A DNA stretch of 64,000 bases from Mycobacterium sp. (lineage in GTDB: Bacteria > Actinomycetota > Actinomycetes > Mycobacteriales > Mycobacteriaceae), in NCBI RefSeq assembly GCF_004298145.1, contig NZ_SCRH01000025.1:50170-114169 (forward strand), written 5' to 3'. Shown one piece after another: positions 29,613 through 36,737 of the stretch. The notes under the pieces were generated by a model. It did not search any database and was not told the origin of the DNA. It saw nothing but the letters and a program-made list of their open reading frames with translations. Every line of letters begins with the position of its first letter. Within the stretch, counting starts at the first letter, position 1. Made by a program: the position numbers and the translations under genes.

Positions 29613-30470
29613 CTAGAAGGCGTAGCGGCGCAGCAACGAGTAGGTGACCGCGCCGGCGGCCAGCGCGCTGATGCTCACCGCGGCGGTCGTGGCGATGGCA
29701 GCGCCGGACGGCGCGGGGATGCGGTCCCGCAAGGACACCGGGCGGGAGAACGACATCAGGGGCCAGCCGCGTTCGAGGGCTTCCCTACGCAACCCGCGGT
29801 CGGGATTGACCACGCTGGGGTGGCCGACCGACTCGAGCATCGGCAGGTCGGTGATCGAGTCGGAGTAGGCGTAGCAGTGTTCCAGCGGATAGCCCTCGCG
29901 AGCGGCCAGCTCGCGGATCGCTTGGACCTTGCCCTCGCCGTAGCAGTAGAACGCGATCTCGCCGGTGTACCGGCCGTCCTCGACGACCATGCGGGTCGCC
30001 ATCGCGTGGGTGGCGCCCAGGGCCCGGGCGATGGGCGCGACGATTTCCTCGCCGGAGGCCGACACGACCACGACGTCACGCCCGCACAATTTGTGGGCCG
30101 CGATCAGATCGGCGGCTTCGGCGAACACCAGCGGGGTCACGATGTCGTGGAGTGTCTCGTTGACGATCGACTTGACCTGTTCCACGTCCCAGCCGGTGCA
30201 CATGTTGGTCATGTGGGCACGCATCCGATCCATCTGGTCATGATCGGCACCGGAGAGCAAATAGATGAACTGGGCGTAGCTGGACTTGAGCACGGCGCGG
30301 CGATTGAGCAGGCCCTGAGCGAAAAACGGTTTGCTGAACGCCAGTGTGCTGGACTTGGCGATGACCGTCTTGTCCAGATCGAAGAAGGCCGCCGTGCGGG
30401 CATGGGAAGCGGTGCTTGCCGCTGATTGCCCCGCGGCTGACTGCTCCGCGGCCGGGTCGAAGACGGTCAC
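29613..30470 (-). CDS. HAD-superfamily IB phosphatase, SerB1-like (Rv3661-like)
   Basis: A 285-residue HAD hydrolase. Motif I is DLDKTV (nucleophile D31, acid/base D33), motif II is VVVVSASGE, motif III/IV includes YAYSDSITDLPML. A C-terminal transmembrane helix (about 255-278) would anchor it to the membrane; the N-terminal 25 residues are Ala/Ser-rich. The HAD-IB group includes phosphoserine phosphatases and lipid-phosphate phosphatases, so the substrate is open. Uniquely placed between two conserved small-RNA genes. Confidence 0.88.
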   Translation of the reverse strand: MTVFDPAAEQSAAGQSAASTASHARTAAFFDLDKTVIAKSSTLAFSKPFFAQGLLNRRAVLKSSYAQFIYLLSGADHDQMDRMRAHMTNMCTGWDVEQVKSIVNETLHDIVTPLVFAEAADLIAAHKLCGRDVVVVSASGEEIVAPIARALGATHAMATRMVVEDGRYTGEIAFYCYGEGKVQAIRELAAREGYPLEHCYAYSDSITDLPMLESVGHPSVVNPDRGLRREALERGWPLMSFSRPVSLRDRIPAPSGAAIATTAAVSISALAAGAVTYSLLRRYAF

Positions 30471-30622
30471 GGACCCAGCATAGGTCGGCGGTGTCGTCGG
30501 GCCGCGGTCCCGCGCCGGAAATGGCCGCTCAGGGAGTACCGCGGGTCAATCGAGCAGCGTTTTCGCGGCTCAAGGTCATTTTTCAGTAAATGATCTATTG
30601 CGTTATTGCGGACTGTCATGTG

Positions 30623-30628
30623 TATAGT
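30623..30628 (+). promoter_or_regulatory. -10 element of the 6C RNA
   Basis: TATAGT preceded by TGTG (extended -10), seven bases before the predicted RNA start near 30635. A TTGCGT about 19 bases upstream is a weak -35. Confidence 0.65.
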
Positions 30629-30634
30629 AAGCAT

Positions 30635-30731
30635 TACTCGGCCTGAGCCGAGGGTGTATCAGCCCGACCCCCCGGGGCTGATACACGACGACCCTCGCCT
30701 CCTCCCCCCCTGGCGGGGGTCGTCCCTTTTC
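30635..30731 (+). ncRNA. 6C small RNA (B11/ncRv13660c homologue)
   Basis: About 97 nt with two strong hairpins, both with C-rich loops, the hallmark of the actinobacterial 6C RNA. Hairpin 1: 12-bp perfect stem GTGTATCAGCCC (30654-30665) with 30675-30686, loop holding six C at 30668-30673. Hairpin 2: 13-bp stem (30687-30699 with 30712-30724, one G-T pair), loop of mostly C. CCCTTTT follows. In M. tuberculosis this RNA (B11) lies in the same Rv3660c-Rv3661 gap; 6C is reported to pair with G-rich ribosome-binding sites of several mRNAs through the C loops and to affect growth and division. Confidence 0.93.
30687..30730 (+). terminator. Intrinsic terminator of the 6C RNA
   Basis: The second 6C hairpin (GACGACC...GGTCGTC ends, 13-bp stem) runs directly into CCTTTT at 30725-30730. 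It is both a functional loop and a terminator. Confidence 0.8.
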
Positions 30732-30918
30732 TGGGGTCTTTTCGAGTCGGTTCTTCGCGCTTTCGGGCGCTCGGACCGGCTCTCGATGCGTTGCGGGGAC
30801 TTCGTCCGTCGTCGCTGGCGCAACGCCGCCGCGCGCGGTTTGTGCACACTCGCGTCTCTATCCCCAATTCCGCGTTTGGGACTGGTGTGCCAAGGTTGCG
30901 GCCCCGCACAGTGAGCTG

Positions 30919-32046
30919 ATGACTGGCACCTCTGCAGCCGACGCCCCCAATCGTGCGGTGGGTTCCGCGGGTGTGTTGGCCATTCTGGCGGAGACCGAGC
31001 TGCGCGCCGAGTTGGACCGGGTGGCGGCCGCGGCCGGTGTTCGAGTGGTGCATGCCGGCGACGGCTCGCCGGTGAGCCGCAAGACCTGGGCGGCGGCCGC
31101 AGCCGTCGTACTGGATGCGTCGGCGGCGGCGCGGTGCGAACGGTGGGCGCTGCCGCGCCGCGATCACGTGACAGTGCTGACGGTGGCCGAGCCCGAGACG
31201 ACGACGTGGGCGGCTGCCATCAGCGTCGGCGCCGAACATGTGCTGCGGTTGCCGGGGCAAGCGGCCGACCTGGTCGGTGAACTCGCCGAAGCCGCCGAGT
31301 CGTCGCGCGACGACGGGTCGCGCGGGCACGCCCTCGCCGTCATCGGAGGCTGCGGCGGCGCCGGCGCCTCTTTGCTCGCGGTCGCCCTGGCGCGGGCCGC
31401 CACCGATGCGCTGCTGGTGGACCTCGACCCGTGGGGCGGCGGTATCGAGTTGTTGCTCGGTGGTGAAAACACCCCGGGGCTGCGCTGGCCGGACCTTGCG
31501 CTGCAGGGTGGACGGCTCACCTGGTCGGCGGTGCGCGATGCGCTGCCACGACACCGCGGAATCAGCGTCCTGTCCGGAACCCGCCGCGGTTACGAGGTGG
31601 GTGCCGGGCCGGTGCACGCCATCGTCGACGCCGGCCGCCGGGGGGCGGTCAGCGTGATCTGCGACCTGCCCCGTCGTTTCACCGATGCCACCCAGGCCGC
31701 CCTGAACGCCGCCGACCTTGTCGTCGTCGTCAGCCGCTGTGATGTGCGCGCGTGCGCGGCGACCGGGGCGATGGCGCCGGTCTTGGCCGCCATCAATCCC
31801 AACGTGGGGCTGGTGGTGCGGGGTCCGTCGCCGGGCGGATTGCGGTCGGCAGAGATCGCCGAGATTGCCGGTTTGCCACTGCTGGCGGCGATCAAAGCGC
31901 AGCCGCGGCTCGGCGAGCAGGTCGAACGCGGCGGCCTGCGGTTGGGGCGGCGGTCCCCGCTCGCGGTGGCGGCCCGCGAGGTGCTGGGTGTGCTGCCGCC
32001 CACCGGCGCACGGTCCCGGCCGGGGCGGAACGGGCGGGCCGCATGA
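30919..32046 (+). CDS. ssd: Septum site-determining protein Ssd, MinD/CpaE-like (Rv3660c-like)
   Basis: A 375-residue MinD/ParA-superfamily protein of the CpaE/TadZ subgroup. The N-terminal third is a receiver-like domain. The ATP region reads GGCGGAGASLLAVALA (about residue 138-153), a Walker A in which the signature lysines of true MinD are missing, so ATP use is doubtful. Overexpression of Ssd in M. tuberculosis blocks septation. It is the first gene of the tad cluster, where a TadZ-like protein would position the pilus machine. 190 bases of leader separate it from the 6C terminator. ATGA overlap with the next gene. Confidence 0.9.
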   Translation: MTGTSAADAPNRAVGSAGVLAILAETELRAELDRVAAAAGVRVVHAGDGSPVSRKTWAAAAAVVLDASAAARCERWALPRRDHVTVLTVAEPETTTWAAAISVGAEHVLRLPGQAADLVGELAEAAESSRDDGSRGHALAVIGGCGGAGASLLAVALARAATDALLVDLDPWGGGIELLLGGENTPGLRWPDLALQGGRLTWSAVRDALPRHRGISVLSGTRRGYEVGAGPVHAIVDAGRRGAVSVICDLPRRFTDATQAALNAADLVVVVSRCDVRACAATGAMAPVLAAINPNVGLVVRGPSPGGLRSAEIAEIAGLPLLAAIKAQPRLGEQVERGGLRLGRRSPLAVAAREVLGVLPPTGARSRPGRNGRAA

Positions 32047-33206
32047 GCGGTTCGCTGATCGAGCGCGTCCGCGAGCGTCTGGCCGGCGAAGCCGGACCGC
32101 TGGGGGCTTCCGTGGTGGCCGCCGCGATCCGGGCCGAGTCCGGCGGGATGCTCGGTGACACCGAGGTGCTGGCCAATCTCCGCGTGCTGCAGACCGAACT
32201 CACCGGTGCCGGCATCCTCGAACCGCTGCTCTGCGCGGCCGGCACGAGCGACGTCTTGGTCACGGCACCCGACACGGTGTGGGTCGACGACGGCAACGGA
32301 CTACGGCGCACAGAGATTCGCTTTCCCGACGAGCCAGCGGTGCGGCGGTTGGCGCAGCGGCTGGCGCTGGCCGCCGGCCGGCGCCTGGACGACGCGCAAC
32401 CCTGGGTAGACGGCGAGCTGACCGGAATCGGCGCCGGGGGGTTTGCGGTGCGGCTGCACGCGGTGCTGCCACCGGTGGCCGCCGCGGGCACCTGCCTGTC
32501 GCTGCGGGTGCTGCGGCCGGCCAGCCAGGATCTGGCGGCCCTGATAGCCGCGGGTGCGATCGGGCCGGCGGCCGCCGCCCTGGTCGCCGACATCATCGCC
32601 GCCCGGCTGGCGTTCCTGGTCAGCGGTGGAACCGGCGCGGGCAAGACGACTTTGCTCGCAGCGATGCTGGGCGCCGTACCGCCCGCCGAACGGATCGTCT
32701 GCGTCGAGGATGCCGCTGAATTGGCGCCTCGGCACCCGCATCTGGTGAAGCTCGTCGCCCGGTGCGCCAACATCGAGGGCGTCGGTGAAGTCCCGGTGCG
32801 CCAACTGGTCCGGCAGGCGTTGCGGATGCGGCCTGACCGCATCGTCGTGGGCGAGGTCAGGGGCGCCGAAGTGGTGGACCTGCTCGCCGCGCTGAACACC
32901 GGGCACGACGGGGGTGCGGGTACCGTGCACGCCAACAACCCCGGCGAGGTTCCCGCCCGTCTCGAGGCACTGGGTGCACTCGGCGGTCTCGGTCGTGCCG
33001 CGCTGCACAGCCAACTCGCCGCGGCCGTGCAGGTGCTGCTGCACGTCGAGCGCGACCGCACCGGTCGGCGGCGGCTCAGTGAGATCGCCGTGCTGCAACC
33101 GGTTCGAGGACAGGTCCGGGCGGTCACGGTGTGGCATGCGGATCGGGGGATGACCGGCGACGCCCCGCAACTGCAGCGCGTCCTGCAAAGCCGGATGCCG
33201 GCGTGA
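32043..33206 (+). CDS. TadA/CpaF-type secretion ATPase (Rv3659c-like)
   Basis: A 387-residue hexameric type II/IV secretion ATPase. Walker A GGTGAGKTT near residue 200, an Asp box in VCVEDAAEL, Walker B with RIVVGEVRG, and His box GHDGGAGTVHANNP. It powers assembly of the Flp-type pilus. The ATG at 32043 overlaps the ssd stop (ATGA), which decides the start although the frame is open further upstream. Confidence 0.92.
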   Translation: MSGSLIERVRERLAGEAGPLGASVVAAAIRAESGGMLGDTEVLANLRVLQTELTGAGILEPLLCAAGTSDVLVTAPDTVWVDDGNGLRRTEIRFPDEPAVRRLAQRLALAAGRRLDDAQPWVDGELTGIGAGGFAVRLHAVLPPVAAAGTCLSLRVLRPASQDLAALIAAGAIGPAAAALVADIIAARLAFLVSGGTGAGKTTLLAAMLGAVPPAERIVCVEDAAELAPRHPHLVKLVARCANIEGVGEVPVRQLVRQALRMRPDRIVVGEVRGAEVVDLLAALNTGHDGGAGTVHANNPGEVPARLEALGALGGLGRAALHSQLAAAVQVLLHVERDRTGRRRLSEIAVLQPVRGQVRAVTVWHADRGMTGDAPQLQRVLQSRMPA

Positions 33207-34006
33207 ACGGCCCGTTGGTCGGCGCGCTGCTGTTGTCGCTCGCGCTTGTCGTCGGTCTGCCCTCGCCCCGGCGCCGACTCGGTCCGGTGGTGTCACCAAG
33301 ACGGCGGCTCCCGGCGAACGGGCTTCGTGGGGCGGGATGTATCGCTGCGGGTCTCGGCTGCGCCGCCGTGGTCTTGCTGCCGCTGACAACCATTCTGTGC
33401 ATCGTGGTCGTGGGCGCGACCGTGAGTCTGCGTTATCGCCGTCGGCGCCGCATCCGGCGCGCCGCCCAAGAGGGCCGCGCGCTGGAAACCGCGCTCGATG
33501 TGCTCGTCGGTGAACTGCGGGCCGGTTCCCATCCGGTGCGCGCATTCGGCGTCGCCGCCGACGAGACCGACGGCGCGGCCGCGGGGTCGCTGCGGGCGGT
33601 GGCGGCGCGGGCCCGGTTGGGCGCCGATGTCGCGGCCGGACTGGCCGCCGCGTCCCGCTCCTCGGCGCTACCCGCGCATTGGCAGCGGCTTGCGCTGTGC
33701 TGGCGGTTGGCCAGTGACAATGGGTTGGGGATAGCCACCCTGATGCGCGCCGCCCAGCGCGATATCGCTGAGCGGCAACGGTTCTCGGCGCGCATCTCAT
33801 CGAGCCTGGCCGGTGCGCGCGCAACCGCGACGATACTTTCCGCTTTGCCGATGCTCGGCATCCTGCTGGGCCAGCTGATCGGAGCCCGGCCGCTGGCCTT
33901 CTTGCTGGGCGGGCAGGCGGGCGGGGTGCTCTTGCTCGTCGGCGCAACGTTGGCGTGCGGCGGTCTGTTGTGGTCGGACCGCATCGTCGATCGGGTGGCG
34001 TCGTGA
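33203..34006 (+). CDS. TadB-like membrane platform protein (Rv3658c-like)
   Basis: A 267-residue inner-membrane protein of the type II secretion F family: N-terminal helix, a central pair around residues 40-75, a cytoplasmic GspF-like helical domain (ALDVLVGELRAGSHPVRAF), and two C-terminal helices (about 205-260). The GTG at 33203 overlaps the upstream stop (GTGA). Length equals H37Rv Rv3658c. Its own stop is shared with the next gene's GTG. Confidence 0.9.
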   Translation: MNGPLVGALLLSLALVVGLPSPRRRLGPVVSPRRRLPANGLRGAGCIAAGLGCAAVVLLPLTTILCIVVVGATVSLRYRRRRRIRRAAQEGRALETALDVLVGELRAGSHPVRAFGVAADETDGAAAGSLRAVAARARLGADVAAGLAAASRSSALPAHWQRLALCWRLASDNGLGIATLMRAAQRDIAERQRFSARISSSLAGARATATILSALPMLGILLGQLIGARPLAFLLGGQAGGVLLLVGATLACGGLLWSDRIVDRVAS

Positions 34007-34755
34007 ATCGCGCCGGTGACGATGCAGAGCGTGGCGATGGGGAGGAGCGGCGCATGATGCGCGCCGGTGACGATGCAGAGCGTGGCGATGAGGAGGAGCG
34101 GCGCATGATGCGCGCCGGTGACGATGCAGAGCGTGGCGATGAGGAGGAGCGGCGCATGACGGTCGTGGCGGTGCTGCTGGCCTTGGCACTGTGGATCGGT
34201 CCCGGTCCGTCGCTGCCGCGAAGACGTGCCGGGATGTCGGTGCGCGGTGGTCGGCCGCGGGGGCCGGCGTCGGGGCGAACGGATGGCCCGGATCCGCTGG
34301 CGGTCGCGTCGTGTCTCGACGTGCTGGCCGTGTGCCTGGGGGCGGGCATGGCGGTGTCGACCGCGGCGGCCGCCGCCGCCCCGTCCGCGCCGCCGCACCT
34401 GGCCCGCGTCCTGCGCCGGGCCGCCGACCTGCTGGCGCTCGGCGCCGACCCCGCTGTCGCATGGGCGATTCCGTCGGACCCACCCGCAAACCCGGCCGAC
34501 GCGCCGATCGATGCGCTGCTGCGGTTGGCCCGGCGTTCGGCGTCCTCGGGCGCGGCGCTCGCCGGTGGCGTCGCCGAGTTGGCCGACCAGTCTCGCCACG
34601 ACGCCGCGCACACGGCCACCGCCGCCGCCGAGCGGGCGGGGGTTCTGATCGCCGGGCCGCTGGGCCTGTGCTTCTTGCCGGCGTTCGTGTGCCTGGGCAT
34701 CGTCCCAGTGGTGGCCGGTTTGGCCGGTGATGTGCTGCAGTCGGGCCTGCTGTGA
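34003..34755 (+). CDS. TadC-like membrane protein (Rv3657c-like) with repeat-encoded N-terminal extension
   Basis: Two starts are possible. From GTG 34003 (GTGA overlap with the upstream stop) the protein is 250 residues and begins with three copies of a 17-residue charged unit (core RAGDDAERGD-EEERRM) encoded by a 51-bp repeat. From ATG 34156, right after the repeats and preceded by AGGAGGAG, it is 199 residues, close to the H37Rv length, and starts with a transmembrane helix (TVVAVLLALALWIG). The rest is a GspF-like helical domain with a C-terminal helix pair, the second platform component with TadB. Both products may be made. Confidence 0.88.
   Translation: MNRAGDDAERGDGEERRMMRAGDDAERGDEEERRMMRAGDDAERGDEEERRMTVVAVLLALALWIGPGPSLPRRRAGMSVRGGRPRGPASGRTDGPDPLAVASCLDVLAVCLGAGMAVSTAAAAAAPSAPPHLARVLRRAADLLALGADPAVAWAIPSDPPANPADAPIDALLRLARRSASSGAALAGGVAELADQSRHDAAHTATAAAERAGVLIAGPLGLCFLPAFVCLGIVPVVAGLAGDVLQSGLL
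34009..34158 (+). repeat. MIRU-like 51-bp tandem repeat at a gene junction, three copies
   Basis: Three copies start at 34009, 34060 and 34111 (unit begins CGCGCCGGTGACGATGCAGA), nearly identical. Each unit ends with GAGGAGGAGCGGCGCATG, that is, a strong Shine-Dalgarno and a start codon, and each is in frame. Mycobacterial interspersed repetitive units are known to insert at such overlapping stop/start junctions in operons and to bring their own translation signals; this fits well. I have not compared it to a MIRU consensus. Confidence 0.9.
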
Positions 34756-34773
34756 AACGAAAGGAAGTCCTTG

Positions 34774-34974
34774 ATGATCAACATGTTTCGCGAATTCGCC
34801 GCACGAGTGGCCGTGTTGGCCCTCGACGAGTCGGGCATGTCGACGGTCGAGTACGCCATCGGCACCATCGCGGCGGCGGCCTTCGGCGCGGTGCTGTACG
34901 CCGTGGTCACCGGCGATTCCATCGTGTCGGCACTGACCAACATCATCGGCCGTGCGCTCAACACCAAGGTGTAG
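34774..34974 (+). CDS. Flp-type pilin subunit (Rv3656c-like)
   Basis: A 66-residue pilin: short leader ending in DESG, then MSTVEYAIGTIAAAAFGAVLYAV, a type IVb pilin core with Glu at +5 after the predicted prepilin-peptidase cut (G|MSTVE). About 68 residues in H37Rv. ATG 34774 has AAAGGAAG seven bases upstream; an in-frame TTG at 34771 is less likely. It is the main subunit of the tad-encoded pilus. No prepilin peptidase gene is in the window. Confidence 0.9.
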   Translation: MINMFREFAARVAVLALDESGMSTVEYAIGTIAAAAFGAVLYAVVTGDSIVSALTNIIGRALNTKV

Positions 34975-35297
34975 CCGGCAGTGCCGGTGCGAGCACCGTT
35001 GAGGCGGCACTGGGCATCGCCTCGCTCGTGGTGGTGCTCGTGCTGTGCCTGGCCGGTGTCAGCGCGGTTTCGATGCAGGTGCGCTGCATCGACGCCGCCC
35101 GCGAGGCCGCTAGGCTGGCTGCCCGCGGCGACGAACGCTCCGGCGTGGCCGCCGCCGTCCGACTCGCGCCCGCGGGTGCGCGAGTCGACCTGCACCGCGA
35201 CGGTGAATTCCTGGTGGCCACCGTTGTCGCGCATTCGAAGTTATTGCCCGCCATGGATATTGTCGCGAAAGCGGTCGCTGCGGCCGAGCCGTCATGA
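34974..35297 (+). CDS. TadE-like minor pseudopilin (Rv3655c-like), start unresolved
   Basis: The frame encodes GSAGASTVEAALGIASLVVV followed by SVSAVSMQVRCIDAAREAARLAARGD-type sequence, a TadE-family pseudopilin with the same G|xxxxE cleavage pattern as the pilin. No ATG, GTG or TTG exists in this frame between the end of the pilin gene and the pilin-like helix. The only canonical start is GTG 34752, which would give a 75-residue nonsense-like leader overlapping the whole pilin gene. Initiation at a non-standard codon near 34998 (GTT) or a -1/+1 slip from the pilin frame are alternatives. The coordinate given marks where the plausible protein begins. Confidence 0.7.
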   Translation, partial: AGSAGASTVEAALGIASLVVVLVLCLAGVSAVSMQVRCIDAAREAARLAARGDERSGVAAAVRLAPAGARVDLHRDGEFLVATVVAHSKLLPAMDIVAKAVAAAEPS

Positions 35298-35634
35298 TGA
35301 TCGAGGCTCGGCCACACTGGTCGCGGCCTGGATGGTCGTGGTGCTGCTCTGGGCGACCGGTCTCGCTGCCTACCTGGGCTCGGCGGTGGTGGCGCGTCAC
35401 CGCGCACAGGCGGTGGCCGACCTGGCCGCCTTGGCCGCGGCGGCCCGGCTGGCGTCCGGTTCCGACGCGGCCTGCAATAGGGCTGCGGCCCTTGCCCGCG
35501 AGATGCGGGTCAACGACATCCGCTGTGTGGTCGACGGTCTCGATGTCGTCGTCACGGCGGGGGTGGCGGTCGTCGTCGCCGGCACGGCGCGGGCCTCCGC
35601 GCGGGCGGGACCGGCGGTCGGAGCGGGCAACTAA
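35260..35634 (+). CDS. TadE/TadG-like pseudopilin, secretion-neighbourhood protein (Rv3654c-like)
   Basis: The frame encodes RHDDRGSATLVAAWMVVVLLWATG, the signature N-terminus of the TadE-like 'helicase/secretion neighbourhood' family (TIGR03816), then an Ala-rich helix with ARHRAQAVADLAALAAAARLA. No ATG or GTG precedes the RGSAT motif; TTG 35260 gives a basic leader (SRKRSLRPSRHDDRG) and 124 residues, and overlaps the upstream gene by 38 bases. The annotation of the H37Rv homologue is shorter and probably lacks this motif. The 3' end overlaps the convergent Rv3651-like gene by four bases. Confidence 0.72.
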   Translation: MSRKRSLRPSRHDDRGSATLVAAWMVVVLLWATGLAAYLGSAVVARHRAQAVADLAALAAAARLASGSDAACNRAAALAREMRVNDIRCVVDGLDVVVTAGVAVVVAGTARASARAGPAVGAGN

Positions 35635-36656
35635 GGCGCTTGCGGCAGTCCCGCGGCGACCAGTTCGTCATCGGTGGGCAGTCGCAGGGAGACCAGCCCG
35701 GCGTACGTGTCCGGCTCGAGTTCCAGCCGGTTCACGGTGATGTGGACCGGCACCCAATCCCCGTCGTGTCCGGGCATGCGCAGCACCCGACTGGTGGCGC
35801 CCCCATCGAATTCCCGTGTCATGGTGGACATCACGTCCTTGTCATCTGGATGGACCCGCGGCTTTCCCGTCTCACTGCTGCGCCAGTCGTAAAAGGTGCA
35901 GGGCTCGTCGAGCCATTTCAGCAGGGTCCAGTTGTTGAGGTCGATCAGCGCGCGGTGCACCCCGGCCTGGGCGAGCCCGCTGAGGATCCGTTGCGCCAGA
36001 TCATCGGTCGACACCGCCGGGCCCTTCAGCTCGGACTGCCAATTGATCGCCCGCGCCACCAGGTGCTCCCGACCGTCGGGCCCCGGCTCCAGAATCGTGC
36101 GTGCGACGAAACCTATTCGGATGGACTTTCCGCGCCAGTCGGTGAGATCCCAAGTGCTGCACAATGTTTGGTCCGGCTTGGCCTTGACCGCCATGGCGAG
36201 CACTTTGGCTTCGTTCGGGTTGAGTTCACGGGATGGAAGATCCTCGGCGAAGGCCCTGCCGAAGGTGACTTCCACCTCGGGGTTCTTGCCGCTGTTGATC
36301 AGCGATTCGCGGGTGTCGGTGGCCACGCCCAGGGTCAGGTCCCACTTCAGTGGCCCCGGAATCGGGCGCTCGGGCGGGTCGACGTCGGAGGGTCCGGTCC
36401 AGACATGCACGCCGTGGATGAAACCGTCGGACATCACCACCGGTTCGGTGCGAATGATGCGATCACGCTTGGGCGTGATGCTGGTCAGGGCCTGGCCGGT
36501 CTGCACCGACTCGGCGATCGCCGTTCGAACCGCCGCGAGATAGGGGCTGCGGCGCAGGAAGGTGGTGATCGGGACGAGATTTTTGAGTTGGCGCCCCTGC
36601 GCCACAACGGTGGGATCACCTCCGAGCGTCTCCACGAGCAACCAGTCGTGGGCCAT
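35631..36656 (-). CDS. Rv3651-like protein, tandem PAS-like domains
   Basis: A 341-residue cytoplasmic protein matching M. tuberculosis Rv3651 (345). The crystal structure of that protein shows tandem PAS-like domains; ligand and partner are unknown. In this sequence two similar beta-rich segments are visible, each with a WxLxDWRG/YDWRS-type turn (TWDLTDWRGKS and CTFYDWRSSETG). Mycobacteria-restricted as far as I know. PE33, which lies next to it in H37Rv, is absent. Confidence 0.85.
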   Translation of the reverse strand: MAHDWLLVETLGGDPTVVAQGRQLKNLVPITTFLRRSPYLAAVRTAIAESVQTGQALTSITPKRDRIIRTEPVVMSDGFIHGVHVWTGPSDVDPPERPIPGPLKWDLTLGVATDTRESLINSGKNPEVEVTFGRAFAEDLPSRELNPNEAKVLAMAVKAKPDQTLCSTWDLTDWRGKSIRIGFVARTILEPGPDGREHLVARAINWQSELKGPAVSTDDLAQRILSGLAQAGVHRALIDLNNWTLLKWLDEPCTFYDWRSSETGKPRVHPDDKDVMSTMTREFDGGATSRVLRMPGHDGDWVPVHITVNRLELEPDTYAGLVSLRLPTDDELVAAGLPQAP

Positions 36657-36737
36657 GCGGCTGATTTTACGGCGACGGGATCCGGCTGCGGGAGCGGGTG
36701 AACCGACGGGCGGCTTCGCCGGCCCGCACCGGTTTGC

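Noticed and set aside
32301..35234. 977-residue open frame antisense to the tad genes
   Set aside because: Shadow of real genes; Ser/Arg/Ala-rich with no domain.
34981..35634. 217-residue open frame spanning both pseudopilin genes
   Set aside because: Its first half is the wrong frame of the TadE-like gene (Trp/Cys/Arg-rich); only the part after 35260 is protein-like.
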